Source of the DNA: Streptococcus oralis
GTDB taxonomy: Bacteria > Bacillota > Bacilli > Lactobacillales > Streptococcaceae
Length of the DNA: 5,416 nt
Assembly: GCA_905370255.1 (NCBI GenBank)
Contig: CAJPKC010000102.1
Span: 1 to 5,416 of the forward strand
Direction: 5' to 3'
The number at the start of each line of letters is the position of its first letter. Within the stretch, counting starts at the first letter, position 1. Under the pieces are notes generated by a model. That model had not been told where the DNA came from. It did not search any database and saw only the letters and a program-made list of their open reading frames with translations. This document shows, in pieces, positions 1 to 5,416 of this stretch. The position numbers were made by a program, and so were the translations under genes.

Positions 1-591
1 GTCATCTAGTGAATAGGTGAAATCCATGAAGTAACCAGCAATTATAGATGTTGTCAGATATGGCAACATAATTTCCTTGAACATCTGGAACTGACTAGCA
101 CCTAAGTCATAGGCTGCATGAATCATGTCATTATTCATTTCCTTGAGACGAGGTAGAACCATGAGCACTACGATTGGAATGGAGAAGGCCACGTGACTAG
201 ACAGAACAGTCAAAAAGCCAAGTGAAAACTTGAGTTGGGTAAAGAGAATCAAGAAGCTGGCACCAATCATAACGTCAGGAGCAACCATCAAAATGTTATT
301 GAGAGATAGAAAGGCTTCTTGGTACTTTTTACGTGATTGATAGATGTAGATAGCACCAAAGGTACCAATGACAGTCGCAATCAGGGCTGATAAGAAGGCA
401 AGTAAAAAGGTCTGAACCAAAATCAGCATGAGTCTTCCATCACCAAACATGGTTTCAAAGTGAGACAAACTAAAGCCTGTAAAGCTATTCATATCATCCC
501 CGGCATTGAAGGCATATCCGATCAGGTAAAAGATTGGCAAATAAAGGACGATAAAGACAAAGGCTAGGTAAAGATTTGATAATTTTTTCAT
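1..591 (-). CDS. potC: PotC, spermidine/putrescine ABC transporter permease (partial, C-terminus beyond window)
   Basis: Inner-membrane permease of the polyamine importer; it pairs with PotB to form the channel that PotA energises and PotD supplies with substrate. The frame opens with ATG at 591 ([19 protein letters not shown]) and stays open for 197 codons to the left edge, where it is cut. From family length (about 257 residues, from memory) roughly 60 C-terminal residues are missing. Hydrophobic helices alternate with short loops. The EAA-type cytoplasmic loop that docks on the ATPase reads AAYDLGASQFQMFKEIMLP (positions about 118-62), followed by a helix ending TYSLDD. The start codon overlaps the potB stop as ATGA. 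AAAGGAG lies 6 bases upstream inside potB, so the two are probably translationally coupled. Assignment as PotC rather than another permease rests on order after potA and potB and on sequence resemblance to streptococcal PotC. Confidence 0.95.
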   Translation of the reverse strand, partial: MKKLSNLYLAFVFIVLYLPIFYLIGYAFNAGDDMNSFTGFSLSHFETMFGDGRLMLILVQTFLLAFLSALIATVIGTFGAIYIYQSRKKYQEAFLSLNNILMVAPDVMIGASFLILFTQLKFSLGFLTVLSSHVAFSIPIVVLMVLPRLKEMNNDMIHAAYDLGASQFQMFKEIMLPYLTTSIIAGYFMDFTYSLDD

Positions 592-1394
592 CGTTCTCTC
601 CTTTCCTTAGTCACCCACATAGTGATAAACATAGTCAGGATAAGAACAACACCGATAGTTGAACCCATACCGTAGTTGTCGTTGGTCAAGAAGTTCTGCT
701 CGATGGCAGTCCCCAAGGTAATCACTCGGTTCCCCCCAATCAAACGGGTCAACATGAAGAGACTCAAACTTGGGATAAAGACAGATTGAACTCCGCTTCG
801 CACCCCGTTCATAGACAGAGGGAAGATGACATGACGGAAGGTTTCCCACTTGGTTGCACCAAGGTCATAGCTGGCATTGATGAGATTGTTATCCATATCA
901 TCCAAAACATTGAAGATGGGCAAAATCATAAATGGAAGCTCGATGTAGCTTGCGACAAAGATAAATGAGAAATCTGTAAATAGCAACTGCTGAGAACCAA
1001 TTCCGATAAATTCTAGGAATTGGTTGATAGAGCCATTTTGACCAAAAATTCCGATAAAGGCATAGGCCTTAAGGAGTAGGTTGATCCAAGTTGGCAAGAT
1101 GATTAGCATGAGCCAGAGTTGACGGTGTTTGAGACGAGTCAAAAAGAGGGCTGTTGGATAACTGATAAGAAGCGTCACTAAAGTCACAATCCCTGCATAG
1201 AGAACAGAGTTGAAGCTCATTTTGAGATAGGTTAAGTTTTGTGACGCAAAATAGGATTTATAGTTTTCTAAACTAAACTGACCTTCGATGTTGAAAAATG
1301 ATTGTCCAAAAATCAAGACCAAGGGTGCCAATACAAAGAGTGCAATCCAAAGCATGTAGGGCACTACAAAGAGTTTAGAGGTTGTTTTCTTCAT
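588..1394 (-). CDS. potB: PotB, spermidine/putrescine ABC transporter permease
   Basis: First permease subunit of the PotABCD polyamine importer. I place the start at ATG 1394 ([20 protein letters not shown]), giving 268 residues. A consensus AGGAGG lies 6 bases upstream, whereas the TTG at 1409 that would add five residues lies upstream of that site. An N-terminal hydrophobic segment (about residues 8-30) is followed by further membrane helices. The EAA loop for contact with PotA is [20 protein letters not shown] (about residues 171-190), with the conserved glycine of the DLGA core present. The gene begins inside the 3' end of potA (20-base overlap) and its TGA overlaps the potC ATG. This tight packing suggests one transcript with coupled translation, consistent with subunits needed in equal amounts. 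Length and motifs are normal and nothing appears broken. Confidence 0.96.
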   Translation of the reverse strand: MKKTTSKLFVVPYMLWIALFVLAPLVLIFGQSFFNIEGQFSLENYKSYFASQNLTYLKMSFNSVLYAGIVTLVTLLISYPTALFLTRLKHRQLWLMLIILPTWINLLLKAYAFIGIFGQNGSINQFLEFIGIGSQQLLFTDFSFIFVASYIELPFMILPIFNVLDDMDNNLINASYDLGATKWETFRHVIFPLSMNGVRSGVQSVFIPSLSLFMLTRLIGGNRVITLGTAIEQNFLTNDNYGMGSTIGVVLILTMFITMWVTKERRER

Positions 1395-2532
1395 CTCTTT
1401 CCTCCTCAATAGCGTTAATCAAACCTGCTTCATGCTCTTCGATTTCTACGTACTCTTCGATACGAGCATCGAACTCTTCTTCTGTTTCATTGAGACGCAT
1501 GATGTGGATGTCTTCTGGTTCAAAGTCCAGACCGATTTCCTCACCAACGATGGCCTTACGAGTTGAGTGGATCATCCATTCATTACCAAGTTCGTCATAG
1601 GCGATAATCTCATAGTGTACTCCACGGAATAGCTGCGTATCGACCTTCACTTGAAGTTTTCCTTCTTCTGGGAGGGTAATGCGCAAGTCCTCTGGACGAA
1701 TGACGACTTCGACTGGTTCATTTGGCTTCATCCCACCGTCGACCGCTTCAAATCGTTTGCCATTGAACTCGACCAAGTAGTCCTCTATCATAGTCCCTGG
1801 CAAGATATTTGATTCACCGATAAAGGTGGCAACAAAGTGGTTAATGGGCTCATCATAGATATCAACTGGTGTACCAGACTGAACGATTTCACCGTCATTC
1901 ATAACAAAAAGCCAGTCGCTCATGGCCAAGGCTTCTTCCTGATCATGGGTAACAAAAACAAAGGTGATACCCAAACGTTGTTGCAGTTCACGCAGTTCGT
2001 ACTGCATGTCTGTCCGCAACTTCAAGTCAAGTGCTGACAAAGGCTCATCCAAGAGCACCACACGAGGCTGGTTGATAATCGCACGCGCAATAGCTACACG
2101 CTGACGTTGTCCTCCAGATAACCTACGGATAGATCGCTTTTCATATCCTTCAAGCTGTACCATCTTGAGAACTTCTAAGACACGTTTTTCGATTTCTTTT
2201 TTATCGACCTTTCGCAATCGCAATGGAAAGGCAACATTTTCAAAGACATTCATGTGCGGGAACAAGGCGTAAGATTGGAAGACTGTGTGAACATCACGTT
2301 TATTAGTCGGGATATCATTGATTCTTACGCCATCCAGCAAAATATCACCCGTCGTTGCGTCTAGCAAACCCGCGATAATATTGAGAATGGTTGATTTTCC
2401 TGAACCAGAAGCTCCTAGCAGTGTATAAAATTTTCCTTCTTCCAACTCAAAGTTAATATCCTTGAGAACCTTAGTGTCACTATCTTCAAAAACTTTAGAA
2501 ACGTTTCTGAATTCGATAATTGGTTTTTTCAA
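1375..2532 (-). CDS. potA: PotA, spermidine/putrescine ABC transporter ATP-binding protein
   Basis: Cytoplasmic ATPase that powers polyamine import through PotB/PotC (385 residues). Landmarks: Walker [10 protein letters not shown] (40-48), Q-loop Gln86 in [10 protein letters not shown], signature LSGGQRQRV (138-146), Walker B VVLLDEP (158-164, catalytic Glu163), D-loop SALD (166-169), and switch His196 in VTHDQEE. Residues about 240-345 form a TOBE-type regulatory domain ([20 protein letters not shown]). The last 38 residues are a strongly acidic tail ([19 protein letters not shown] and on to [10 protein letters not shown]). The start codon is TTG at 2532; the N-terminus MKKPIIEF matches my recollection of pneumococcal PotA. 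GAGG ends only 2 bases before TTG, while AAAGGA ends 11 bases before it, so neither spacing is ideal. The gene follows murB after 138 bases and overlaps potB by 20 bases. Confidence 0.97.
   Translation of the reverse strand: MKKPIIEFRNVSKVFEDSDTKVLKDINFELEEGKFYTLLGASGSGKSTILNIIAGLLDATTGDILLDGVRINDIPTNKRDVHTVFQSYALFPHMNVFENVAFPLRLRKVDKKEIEKRVLEVLKMVQLEGYEKRSIRRLSGGQRQRVAIARAIINQPRVVLLDEPLSALDLKLRTDMQYELRELQQRLGITFVFVTHDQEEALAMSDWLFVMNDGEIVQSGTPVDIYDEPINHFVATFIGESNILPGTMIEDYLVEFNGKRFEAVDGGMKPNEPVEVVIRPEDLRITLPEEGKLQVKVDTQLFRGVHYEIIAYDELGNEWMIHSTRKAIVGEEIGLDFEPEDIHIMRLNETEEEFDARIEEYVEIEEHEAGLINAIEEERDEENNL
1401..1406 (-). promoter_or_regulatory. Ribosome binding site that fixes the potB start
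   Basis: AGGAGG on the minus strand lies 6 bases before ATG 1394. It sits inside potA, within the codons for the acidic C-terminal end of PotA (GAG GAG GAA AGA). This selects ATG 1394 over the TTG at 1409. Confidence 0.85.
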
Positions 2533-2565
2533 TTCCTCTAAATTCCTTTTTCTTCGTAAATTAAC

Positions 2566-2647
2566 AGATTGGGACCTTTTTGAATGCTAGAAACAAGCTT
2601 AGGACATAAAATGGCCTAAATCTCATCTAGCGATAAAATCCCAATCT
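2566..2647. repeat. 82-bp nested inverted repeat between murB and potA (possible small mobile repeat or RNA structure)
   Basis: Outer arms AGATTGGGA (2566-2574) and TCCCAATCT (2639-2647) are perfect 9-base inverted repeats. Inside them lie GCTAGA (2586-2591) with TCTAGC (2626-2631). Inside those, TTAGG (2599-2603) pairs with CCTAA (2615-2619), capped by CAT/ATG pairing around AAA. The three stems are collinear, so the RNA could fold into one long interrupted hairpin. Neither strand has a T-run of terminator quality after the outer stem, and no clear target-site duplication flanks it. The size and terminal inverted repeats resemble small streptococcal repeat families such as RUP or SPRITE, but I cannot assign it to one from memory. 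It occupies most of the 138-base murB-potA spacer. Confidence 0.6.
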
Positions 2648-2670
2648 TTGAATGATGTGTAAAAATAATG

Positions 2671-3576
2671 TTATTCGTGTTCACCCAGGATACGAACTTC
2701 TCGCTCGAGCGTAACGCCTGAATGTTCTTTAACTTTTTCAATGACAGACTCAATTAAGTCTTCATAATCTCGAGCTGTCCCATCGGCTACATTAATCATA
2801 AAGCCTGCATGTTTTTCTGAGACTTCGACACCACCGATACGGTAGCCCTTCAAACCAGCTTCTGAAATCAATTGTCCTGCAAAATGCCCGACTGGACGTT
2901 TAAAGACAGAACCACATGATGGATATTCCAAAGGTTGTTTGAGTTCTCGAAGGTGGGTCAAACGTTCCATTTCTTGATTAATAGTCTCATAATTCCCTGG
3001 AGATAGTGCAAATTTAGCTGATAAGACTACTGCTCCAGAATCTTGAATAGCTGAATGACGGTAACCAAAGGCTAAGTCCTTGGCTGATAAAGTCTCGATT
3101 TCTCCATCCTTGGTCAATACTTTGCAAGACTGCAAAATATGAGCAATCTCACCTCCATAAGCACCAGCGTTCATAAAGACAGCTCCACCAACGCTTCCTG
3201 GAATTCCACAGGCAAACTCAAAACCAGTCAAGCTATGGCGTAGAGCAATACGAGTGGTCTCAATCAAGTTAGCACCTGCTTCTGCTTCAATGGTGTAACC
3301 ATCGACCGAAACATTGTTGAGCTTGTCACACATAATGACAAAGCCACGAATTCCGCCTTCTCGGACGATAATATTACTGGCATTTCCAAGAACCATCCAT
3401 GGGATATTTTCTTGATTAGCGAACTTAACCACACGGGCCATCTCATAATGATTGCGAGGAAAAGCTAAGTAATCTGCCTTCCCTCCAACTTTGGTATAGG
3501 TATAAGTTTTCAATGGCTCATCGAATCGAATATCAATTCCTTCTAAGGTTTCTTTTAATTTATCTAGTACTGTCAT
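2671..3576 (-). CDS. murB: MurB, UDP-N-acetylenolpyruvoylglucosamine reductase
   Basis: Cytoplasmic FAD enzyme of peptidoglycan precursor synthesis. It reduces UDP-GlcNAc-enolpyruvate to UDP-N-acetylmuramate with NADPH. With the start at ATG 3576 ([18 protein letters not shown]) it has 301 residues, normal for the short type II form. FAD-binding segments are [11 protein letters not shown] (about 27-37), [16 protein letters not shown] (about 63-78) and [20 protein letters not shown] (about 124-143). Catalytic residues fit the family: Arg173 in GYRHS, Ser223 in [10 protein letters not shown] (proton donor) and Glu293 in EVRILG. Their spacing of 50 and 70 residues matches what I recall for the S. 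aureus enzyme. An ATG three codons upstream (3585) has AAAGGA abutting it, so it cannot be used well; from 3576 the spacing is 8. The gene has its own promoter and heads the pot operon. Confidence 0.97.
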   Translation of the reverse strand: MTVLDKLKETLEGIDIRFDEPLKTYTYTKVGGKADYLAFPRNHYEMARVVKFANQENIPWMVLGNASNIIVREGGIRGFVIMCDKLNNVSVDGYTIEAEAGANLIETTRIALRHSLTGFEFACGIPGSVGGAVFMNAGAYGGEIAHILQSCKVLTKDGEIETLSAKDLAFGYRHSAIQDSGAVVLSAKFALSPGNYETINQEMERLTHLRELKQPLEYPSCGSVFKRPVGHFAGQLISEAGLKGYRIGGVEVSEKHAGFMINVADGTARDYEDLIESVIEKVKEHSGVTLEREVRILGEHE

Positions 3577-3584
3577 ATCTCTCA

Positions 3585-3590
3585 TCCTTT
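3585..3590 (-). promoter_or_regulatory. Ribosome binding site that fixes the murB start
   Basis: AAAGGA on the minus strand has 8 bases between it and ATG 3576. Its last A is also the first base of the upstream ATG at 3585, so that ATG has no usable spacing and is probably not the start. Confidence 0.75.
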
Positions 3591-3605
3591 TATAAAATCC
3601 ATTCC

Positions 3606-3634
3606 ATTATACCATTTTTAGCGATTTTTTTCGA
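3606..3634 (-). promoter_or_regulatory. Extended -10 sigma-A promoter of murB-potABC
   Basis: The -10 is a perfect TATAAT (3611-3606) preceded by TG in the extended position (TGGTATAAT). After a 17-base spacer the -35 is TCGAAA (3634-3629), 4 of 6 matches to TTGACA. Transcription would begin near 3599, leaving a leader of about 23 bases before the chosen murB start. No comparable promoter was found between murB and potA, so this probably drives the whole murB-pot unit. Confidence 0.8.
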
Positions 3635-3663
3635 CGATTTGAAAAGCTTTTTTATTCACACAA

Positions 3664-3688
3664 GTAAAAAAGAGGTCAGACCTCTTTT
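3664..3688 (-). terminator. Rho-independent terminator of the budA-YhfC unit
   Basis: AAAAGAGGTC (3668-3677) and GACCTCTTTT (3679-3688) are perfect 10-base inverted repeats around one central base. Allowing for a real loop, they form an 8-bp stem with a TCTGA loop in the minus-strand RNA. Read leftward, the stem ends in TTTTTTACTT; read rightward only four T follow. It therefore fits termination of leftward transcripts, 6 bases after the TAA of the YhfC-family gene. It separates that unit from the murB promoter. Confidence 0.88.
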
Positions 3689-3694
3689 GCATGA

Positions 3695-4444
3695 TTATTC
3701 TTTATACAAGATGGTTTTTGTAAAGTATACAAATAAAACAACTTCCACTGCTAACAATCCTTCGACAAGAAGCGGATTTGAAATCCAACCAACCTGTGAA
3801 AGACTCGGAGCCAAATCAAATAAGGCATGTAGACCATAAGCAGCTACTAGGTAAATCCAATTCTTTTGACGGACTGCTTGATAAACCCAGAAAGAGAGAC
3901 CAATTTGCATAACAAGAGCAAGCACACGCTCAACACCGAGTAAATAAACCTGCCATCCAGATAGAGATTGGACTGTTTCAAGTGTATTTTTGGGAAGGAG
4001 ATTTGCCAAATCTGGATTTGAAGACTCTAATAACGAAAAGAGAATCAAAAGACTAATCAAGCTTCCCATTCCGAGGTAGAGCAATTCCAAGCCACCATGA
4101 CCAAGTCCATAGGCGAGGGCATCCGAATCTTCCAAAGCTCTCTTCTTCTCTAACCATTTAAAGAAGACAAGTCGAGCTGTTTCTTCAAACAAAGCAGCCA
4201 TACAGACCCCGTAAATCACATAGAGAAGGGGATTTTCCGTCATGAGTGGAACTGTCCCATCCTTTTGTGGATGAAGAACTATAAGGTGAACAATTTTCTC
4301 CAGTACTTGAGATGAGACAAAAAATGCAACTGCCCCAAGTCCTAAAACTGAAAGGTTAATCTTGTACTTCTTTTTTGAGAACCAAATGGCAGCTATGAGA
4401 ATTACAAATAAAGCTATCATTGTGATTATTACATGAATTTTCAT
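3695..4444 (-). CDS. YhfC-family polytopic membrane protein, putative intramembrane metalloprotease
   Basis: A 249-residue, very hydrophobic protein with about seven predicted membrane segments (roughly 4-23, 31-52, 73-95, 120-140, 165-190, 197-212, 222-243). Conserved polar motifs lie in or beside membrane segments: FEETAR (Glu87, Glu88, Arg91), GLGHGGLE (His116, Glu120), VER (Glu172, Arg173) and YGLHALFD (His206, Asp210). This set resembles the YhfC family and, more distantly, the CPBP/PrsW group of membrane-embedded proteases, where EExxR and histidines are thought to form the metal site. The function of YhfC proteins is not established to my knowledge, and no substrate can be named. The ATG is preceded by AAAGGAG with 6 bases spacing. 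That site overlaps the ancestral TAA stop of budA (4457-4459), 12 bases upstream of the ATG, so both were probably co-transcribed and coupled. A terminator follows directly. Confidence 0.88.
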   Translation of the reverse strand: MKIHVIITMIALFVILIAAIWFSKKKYKINLSVLGLGAVAFFVSSQVLEKIVHLIVLHPQKDGTVPLMTENPLLYVIYGVCMAALFEETARLVFFKWLEKKRALEDSDALAYGLGHGGLELLYLGMGSLISLLILFSLLESSNPDLANLLPKNTLETVQSLSGWQVYLLGVERVLALVMQIGLSFWVYQAVRQKNWIYLVAAYGLHALFDLAPSLSQVGWISNPLLVEGLLAVEVVLFVYFTKTILYKE

Positions 4445-4456
4445 ACTTTTCTCCTT

Positions 4457-5185
4457 TTATTCAGCCTGATCGATATCTTTTTTCATCTCATCAACATTGA
4501 ACTTAGCAAAGAGGTACTGACGATCCTGGACAGGGAAACGTTGATCCAGCTGGTCAACAGCTCCTACCTATACGATTCCCTCCTTGATGACAAAGTCCAT
4601 AACGTGACCACCAAAGGTTAAATCGTCTGAGATAAAGTGCAAATGGTAACCAGCAACACTAACGCCATGGAAAATTTCAGGTGTCCAGAAACCAACGATA
4701 GTTCCTGAGACATTGTCACAGCTATATTCAGGCTGATGAGTCGCAACCTCAGCAAACTTTGTTTCAGTTGTTGATTTTGGAATCATACGAACATGCATAT
4801 GCTTAAAATCACCATGAATCTTAATCGAACGAAATAGATTTTCTCCATCATAATAGGACTCAATACGTTTTTCAAGTTCCTGATCAGTCATTTCAAAACG
4901 CTGGCGGAAAATAACTTCTGCCTGGTGGGGTACAACTGCTGCATAGGGAATCAGCGCGTCTGGTGAAACTTCAACGATTTCAGGCTTCTCACCTGAACCC
5001 TTAGCTTGATAGGCTTTACCATCTAAGACAATTAACTCCCCATCAATAGAGTCCAAGGTTCCTAGCCCTAAATCTCCATGTTCAAGTAACTCACCAACTG
5101 TCATGGTCCCGCCGTAAAGTCCTGCCATCAAGGCTCCCAAAGTATTGTATTGGAATAATTTAACTGGTTCTTGCACCTTTATCAT
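4457..5185 (-). pseudogene. budA: Acetolactate decarboxylase, interrupted by an in-frame amber stop at codon 206
   Basis: Acetolactate decarboxylase converts 2-acetolactate to acetoin and CO2, draining pyruvate overflow away from valine and leucine synthesis. The frame starts at ATG 5185 (MIKVQEPVKLFQYNTLGALM) and reads 205 residues to TAG at 4570-4568. Beyond it the same frame continues for 36 family-like codons (VGAVDQLDQRFPVQDRQYLF and on to DIDQAE) and ends at TAA 4459-4457. Full length would be 242 residues, normal for the family. The truncated part keeps the likely zinc ligands His181, His183 (GYHLHF) and His194 (GGH), Glu50 (DGE) and Arg133 (HVRMIPKS). The 2/11 histidine spacing matches the Bacillus enzyme as I recall it. 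The lost tail is the part that, in that enzyme, carries a conserved active-site glutamate (Glu253). I infer loss or strong reduction of activity unless the stop is read through or is a sequencing error. Also called alsD or aldB. Confidence 0.9.
4568..4570 (-). other. Premature TAG codon in budA
   Basis: The minus-strand codons read GGA ATC GTA TAG GTA GGA GCT GTT GAC. The frame is unchanged on both sides, so this is a substitution and not a frameshift. A single change from GAG (Glu) or CAG (Gln) would create it; from memory pneumococcal homologues have Glu here (KEGIVEVG). The base after the stop is G. Confidence 0.88.
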
Positions 5186-5215
5186 CTCACTCTTCTTTGA
5201 AAATTTTACTTACTA

Positions 5216-5244
5216 AGTATATCACATTTCTGATTAGAATTGAA
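5216..5244 (-). promoter_or_regulatory. Extended -10 promoter of budA
   Basis: Reading leftward, TGATATACT (5224-5216) is an extended -10 with TATACT as the core. A 17-base spacer separates it from a weak -35, TTCAAT (5244-5239, 3 of 6 matches). The expected start site near 5209 leaves about 24 bases before ATG 5185, with a modest purine-rich AAGAAGAG as ribosome binding site. The BOX element ends 17 bases upstream of the -35. Confidence 0.65.
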
Positions 5245-5261
5245 TGCTAGACTGCCTTTTA

Positions 5262-5365
5262 ATACTCAATGAAAATCAAAGAGCAAACTAGGAAACTAGC
5301 CGCAGGCTGTACTTGAGTACGGCAAGGCGACGTTGACGCGGTTTGAAGAGATTTTCGAAGAGTAT
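5262..5365 (-). repeat. BOX repeat element, boxA-boxC form without boxB
   Basis: Read on the minus strand, 5365 to about 5317 matches boxA: its complement contains ACGGCAAGGCGACGTTGACG, one base different from the core of the standard BOX-A1R typing primer. The segment from about 5310 to 5262 matches boxC: its complement contains GCAAACTAGGAAACTAGCCG, near-identical to the BOX-C primer region. The ends form an imperfect terminal inverted repeat, ATACTC and GAAAATC separated by three mismatches in 16 bases. The A-C junction holds a small hairpin, GTACT-TG-AGTAC. No boxB motif is present. BOX elements are non-coding, non-autonomous repeats scattered in pneumococcal and related genomes and can influence neighbouring gene expression. 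Confidence 0.93.
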
Positions 5366-5369
5366 AACA

Positions 5370-5398
5370 TTGTCAAACGTCCAAAAAAAAGGTACAAT
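5370..5398 (+). promoter_or_regulatory. Rightward sigma-A promoter for a gene beyond the window
   Basis: TTGTCA (5370-5375, 5 of 6 matches to TTGACA), a 17-base spacer and TACAAT (5393-5398, 5 of 6 matches to TATAAT). The spacer contains a run of eight A (5383-5390). ACATTGT (5367-5373) and ACAATGT (5394-5400) form an inverted repeat over the -35 and -10 boxes, a possible regulator site. The promoter starts 5 bases after the BOX element and is divergent from budA. Its gene is not in the window, so its identity is unknown. Confidence 0.65.
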
Positions 5399-5416
5399 GT
5401 AACAAAATCAAGAGAG

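Noticed and set aside
607..968. Open frames at 607-849 (minus, other frame) and 786-968 (plus)
   Set aside because: Both are shadows of potB, whose frame has clear membrane segments and the EAA loop.
1382..2037. Plus-strand open frames at 1382-1600 and 1837-2037
   Set aside because: They lie antisense to potA, which has all ABC ATPase motifs; their sequences are low-complexity or show no recognisable domain and they lack good ribosome binding sites.
2533..2670. Possible internal promoter before potA (for example TTCAAA with TAGATG after 17 bases)
   Set aside because: The -10 candidates match only about 3 of 6 positions and have no TG extension, far weaker than the murB promoter.
3264..3839. 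Open frames at 3264-3446 (minus) and 3513-3839 (plus)
   Set aside because: The first overlaps murB in another frame. The second runs antisense over the murB start, the terminator and the YhfC-family 3' end, with no recognisable domain.
4433..4621. Plus-strand open frame 4433-4621
   Set aside because: It is antisense to the detached 3' end of budA; the minus strand carries family-like coding sequence there.
2580..5251. Shared 12-mer TTGAATGCTAGA at 2580-2591 and 5240-5251
   Set aside because: About one chance 12-base match is expected in a window this size, and the flanks do not match, so it is not evidence of a repeat family.
1..5416. CRISPR arrays, tRNA or rRNA genes, insertion-sequence transposases, phage or toxin-antitoxin genes
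   Set aside because: No regularly spaced repeats, cloverleaf signatures or transposase-like frames were seen; the window is housekeeping genes plus a BOX repeat.

Overview
The window looks like chromosomal DNA of a mitis-group streptococcus (S. mitis, S. oralis or S. pneumoniae type). It has low GC, a murB-potA-potB-potC gene order with streptococcal-type protein sequences, and a BOX repeat (boxA and boxC modules) of the kind described in pneumococcus and close relatives. MurB differs at its N-terminus from what I recall of pneumococcus, which favours a commensal mitis-group species; that is recall, not a comparison I ran. Every gene seen is on the minus strand, so the window reads right to left biologically.

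Right end (5186-5416): an intergenic region with a leftward extended -10 promoter for the acetolactate decarboxylase gene, a 104-bp BOX element (boxA-boxC, no boxB), and a well-formed rightward promoter (TTGTCA, 17 bp, TACAAT) with an A8 run in its spacer. The rightward promoter must serve a gene beyond the window.

5185-3664: a two-gene unit. The first gene is acetolactate decarboxylase (budA/alsD/aldB), interrupted by an in-frame TAG at codon 206. The last 36 codons remain intact and in frame after the stop. The second gene is a seven-helix YhfC-type membrane protein with glutamate and histidine motifs of putative intramembrane proteases. A strong Rho-independent terminator closes the unit.

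3634-1: murB followed by potA, potB and the first 197 codons of potC, reading off the left edge; potD is expected beyond it. An extended -10 promoter precedes murB and no convincing promoter was seen further along, so this looks like one murB-pot operon. It links a peptidoglycan-precursor enzyme to a spermidine/putrescine ABC importer. PotA starts at TTG and follows an 82-bp nested inverted repeat of uncertain identity. PotA/PotB and PotB/PotC overlap, which suggests translational coupling.

I see no wholly new system. The items most worth a second look are the broken budA, the structured murB-potA spacer, and the BOX plus A8 promoter arrangement at the right end.
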